Assembly: GCA_031257725.1 (NCBI GenBank)
Contig: JAIROD010000389.1
Coordinates: 1-5,486 of the forward strand
Source of the DNA: Planctomycetaceae bacterium
GTDB lineage: Bacteria > Planctomycetota > Planctomycetia > Pirellulales > Thermoguttaceae
DNA length: 5,486 nucleotides
Direction: 5' to 3'
Under the pieces are notes generated by a model that saw nothing but the letters and a program-made list of their open reading frames with translations, searched no databases and had not been told where the DNA came from. This document shows, in pieces, positions 4,056-5,486 of this stretch. Each line of letters starts with the position of its first letter. Positions within the stretch are counted from its first letter, which is position 1. The position numbers and the translations under genes were made by a program.

Positions 4056-5426
4056 ATGGATAGACGGCGTGTTGTGATTACAGGTATGGGGTTGGTTAGC
4101 CCTTTACCTTATTCTCTGGATCATTTTCAGGAAGCCTTAGTTTCCCGAAAAGGGGCGGTTCGTCCTTTTCTTTGGAATGGTAAGGCGGTGAATCGGGTTT
4201 CTGTCGCCGCTCCTGCAATCTTTGAAGGAACCATAGAAGATTTTGATTTATGCGATACCGGACATAAAAAAATTATCAAAAAAGCACTGAAAGTCATGTC
4301 GCGTGAAATTCAGATGGCGGTTGCATCGAGTTGCCGTGCGCTTCATCATGCCAATATCAAATTTGGTCAATTTCCGTCTCATCGTGTCGGAATCTCATTT
4401 GGTTCGGATTATATTTTAACAACCGTTGAAGATGTTATTGATGGAATTCGGGCTTGTTGCCATAGTTTAAAAGATTCCAAAAATCGAAATGGTTCAAAAA
4501 GTTCAGAAGATTCAAAAGATTCGGAAAACTCGAAAACATTGGAAACCGGAGCAGGTTTTGATTTTTCCCGTTGGGCATCAGAAGGGCTGACAAAGATGCA
4601 ACCGCTTTGGCAACTAAAATATTTGCCCAACATGCCGTCAAGCCACATTGCTATTATCAACAATTTTCATGGTCCAAGCAATTCGATTACATTGCGGGAA
4701 GCTTCTGTCGGAGCTTGTGTTGGTGAATCGGTGGAGATTATTGCATCCGGTCGTGCGGATGTTATGCTTGTCGGAACAACCGGCAGTCGGTTGCATCCGT
4801 TAAAAATGCTTCACGCTGTTCAACAGGAAGAAATTACGTCAACGGAGTGCAAACCTTTTGATCAAAACCGTGACGGGACAGCTCTTGGCGAAGGAGCCGG
4901 AGCGGTTGTTTTAGAAGAGTTGGAACATGCTCAAAAACGCAATGCAACTATTTGGGGCGAGGTGGTGTGCGGTTCTTACCGAACCTGTTATGATCGAATG
5001 AAAACAGACCGAAGGCGTGAAGTCATTCGGAGTGTTTTGTGCGATGTACTGAGGCGTAGCGAAATGGAGCCGGAACAGATCGGTCATATCAATGCTCACG
5101 GACTTGGAAGCCGTGAGTCGGATTATGCGGAGGCGTTGGCGATTCACGATGTGTTTGGGAGTCGGCAAAAACCAATTCCATTGAGTGCGGCAAAGGGATT
5201 TTTCGGCAATCTTGGAGCGGGAAGCGGAACTGTCGAATTGATTATTGGGATTCTGGCGTTACAACGGGGATTATTATTTCCGACGTTGAATTTTTCAACA
5301 CCTGATCCTGAATGTCCGATAACACCGAATCGGGAAAACAACACGCCGAGTGGTCAATCGTTCATTAAGATTGCCGTGAACCCTCAAGCTCAGGCTTCGG
5401 CAATTCTTGTCCGGCAATTCCGATAA
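4056..5426 (+). CDS. FabF-like beta-ketoacyl synthase homologue, catalytic residues replaced
   Basis: The 456-residue protein has the thiolase-fold ketosynthase layout: VVITGMGLVSPL (6-17), VGISFGSD (111-118), PLWQLKYLPNMPSSHIAI (183-200), GRADVMLVG (232-240), KPFDQNRDGTALGEGAGAVVLE (266-287), HINAHG (344-349) and SAAKGFFGNLGAG (377-389). Normal family members condense acyl-thioesters with malonyl-ACP using a Cys-His-His triad. Here the nucleophile position holds Glu215 (ITLREASVGACVGE against the usual TACATGxxxIGE). The first His (348) and the Lys (380) are kept. The second His is Asn385, exactly five residues after the Lys as in FabF. The C-terminal GFGGxN loop is also absent (residues 435-450). 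A Ser/Lys/Glu/Asp repeat linker occupies 140-163, which explains the length above FabF's ~410. A weak GAAGAG precedes the ATG. Condensation activity looks lost; a chain-length-factor-like partner or a decarboxylase is possible. From memory, planctomycetes carry similar proteins, so the change may be family-wide rather than decay. Confidence 0.88.
   Translation: MDRRRVVITGMGLVSPLPYSLDHFQEALVSRKGAVRPFLWNGKAVNRVSVAAPAIFEGTIEDFDLCDTGHKKIIKKALKVMSREIQMAVASSCRALHHANIKFGQFPSHRVGISFGSDYILTTVEDVIDGIRACCHSLKDSKNRNGSKSSEDSKDSENSKTLETGAGFDFSRWASEGLTKMQPLWQLKYLPNMPSSHIAIINNFHGPSNSITLREASVGACVGESVEIIASGRADVMLVGTTGSRLHPLKMLHAVQQEEITSTECKPFDQNRDGTALGEGAGAVVLEELEHAQKRNATIWGEVVCGSYRTCYDRMKTDRRREVIRSVLCDVLRRSEMEPEQIGHINAHGLGSRESDYAEALAIHDVFGSRQKPIPLSAAKGFFGNLGAGSGTVELIIGILALQRGLLFPTLNFSTPDPECPITPNRENNTPSGQSFIKIAVNPQAQASAILVRQFR
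4473..4544 (+). repeat. In-gene 9-bp minisatellite, eight units
   Basis: Eight consecutive 9-bp units, variants of GATTCAAAA, encode three-residue steps of residues 140-163: DSK, NRN, GSK, SSE, DSK, DSE, NSK, TLE. The frame is kept, so copy number could vary without frameshift. It lies between the VGISFGSD strand and the FDFSRW segment of the ketosynthase fold, where it would form a flexible charged surface loop. Confidence 0.75.
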
Positions 5427-5434
5427 AGTAAAAC

Positions 5435-5447
5435 GTTTCACCGAAAC
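5435..5447 (+). terminator. Small hairpin after the ketosynthase homologue
   Basis: GTTTC (5435-5439), loop ACC, GAAAC (5443-5447), 8 bp after the stop codon. A 5-bp stem with no T-tract is too weak to call a terminator with confidence; it is noted as the only structure in the 3' flank. Confidence 0.15.
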
Positions 5448-5458
5448 AATATCAAGAA

Positions 5459-5486
5459 TTGACAATAAGATGAAATTGTTTATAAT
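5459..5486 (+). promoter_or_regulatory. Perfect-consensus sigma-70-type promoter at the window end
   Basis: TTGACA (5459-5464) and TATAAT (5481-5486) both match the consensus 6 of 6 with a 16-bp spacer. The site lies 32 bp after the ketosynthase stop and points out of the window, so a gene or RNA is expected just beyond 5486. Between the boxes, ACAAT (5462-5466) and ATTGT (5475-5479) form a small inverted repeat that could be an operator. Confidence 0.6.

Overview
The window is AT-rich bacterial DNA, probably from a member of the PVC group and most likely a planctomycete. The evidence is indirect. The ketosynthase-like protein at 4056-5426 has a peculiar active-site region that I associate, from memory, with a planctomycete family. 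The ETF beta protein is of the anaerobic or bifurcating-looking type. The intergenic DNA is full of palindromic repeats and Shine-Dalgarno use is mixed. No rRNA or tRNA gene is present to settle the taxonomy.

Layout: 1-468 has no gene. It holds an inverted/direct repeat cluster (3-120) and a 126-bp MITE-like palindrome (119-244). From 469 to 1999, two minus-strand genes form a probable operon: a predicted lipoprotein (1196-1999) transcribed first, then a single-pass membrane protein with a coiled coil (469-1143). I recognise neither family. From 2000 to 2896 there is about 900 bp without an intact gene. It holds a 165-bp near-perfect palindrome (2226-2390), a copy of the MITE end sequence (2422-2437), the apparently interrupted start of a minus-strand gene (2473 leftwards), three further hairpin or palindrome elements and a 21/22-bp tandem repeat. 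An electron-transfer flavoprotein beta subunit gene (etfB) lies on the plus strand at 2897-3751. A 304-bp gap follows with a terminator-like hairpin, a degenerate MITE-end copy and a candidate promoter. A FabF-like beta-ketoacyl synthase homologue follows at 4056-5426. The window ends exactly on a perfect-consensus sigma-70-type promoter (5459-5486) that would serve a gene beyond the edge.

How the genes relate: the lipoprotein and membrane protein probably act together at the cell envelope. EtfB normally works only as a heterodimer with EtfA, but no etfA lies next to it here. The ketosynthase homologue seems to have lost the catalytic Cys (Glu215) and the second catalytic His (Asn385) as well as the usual C-terminal glycine-rich loop. 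It should therefore not be annotated as an ordinary condensing enzyme; a chain-length-factor-like or decarboxylase-like partner role is more plausible. The most notable features are this degenerate ketosynthase, with its 9-bp minisatellite-coded linker, and the dense palindromic repeat landscape. I see no defence system, CRISPR array or other clearly recognisable novel system.
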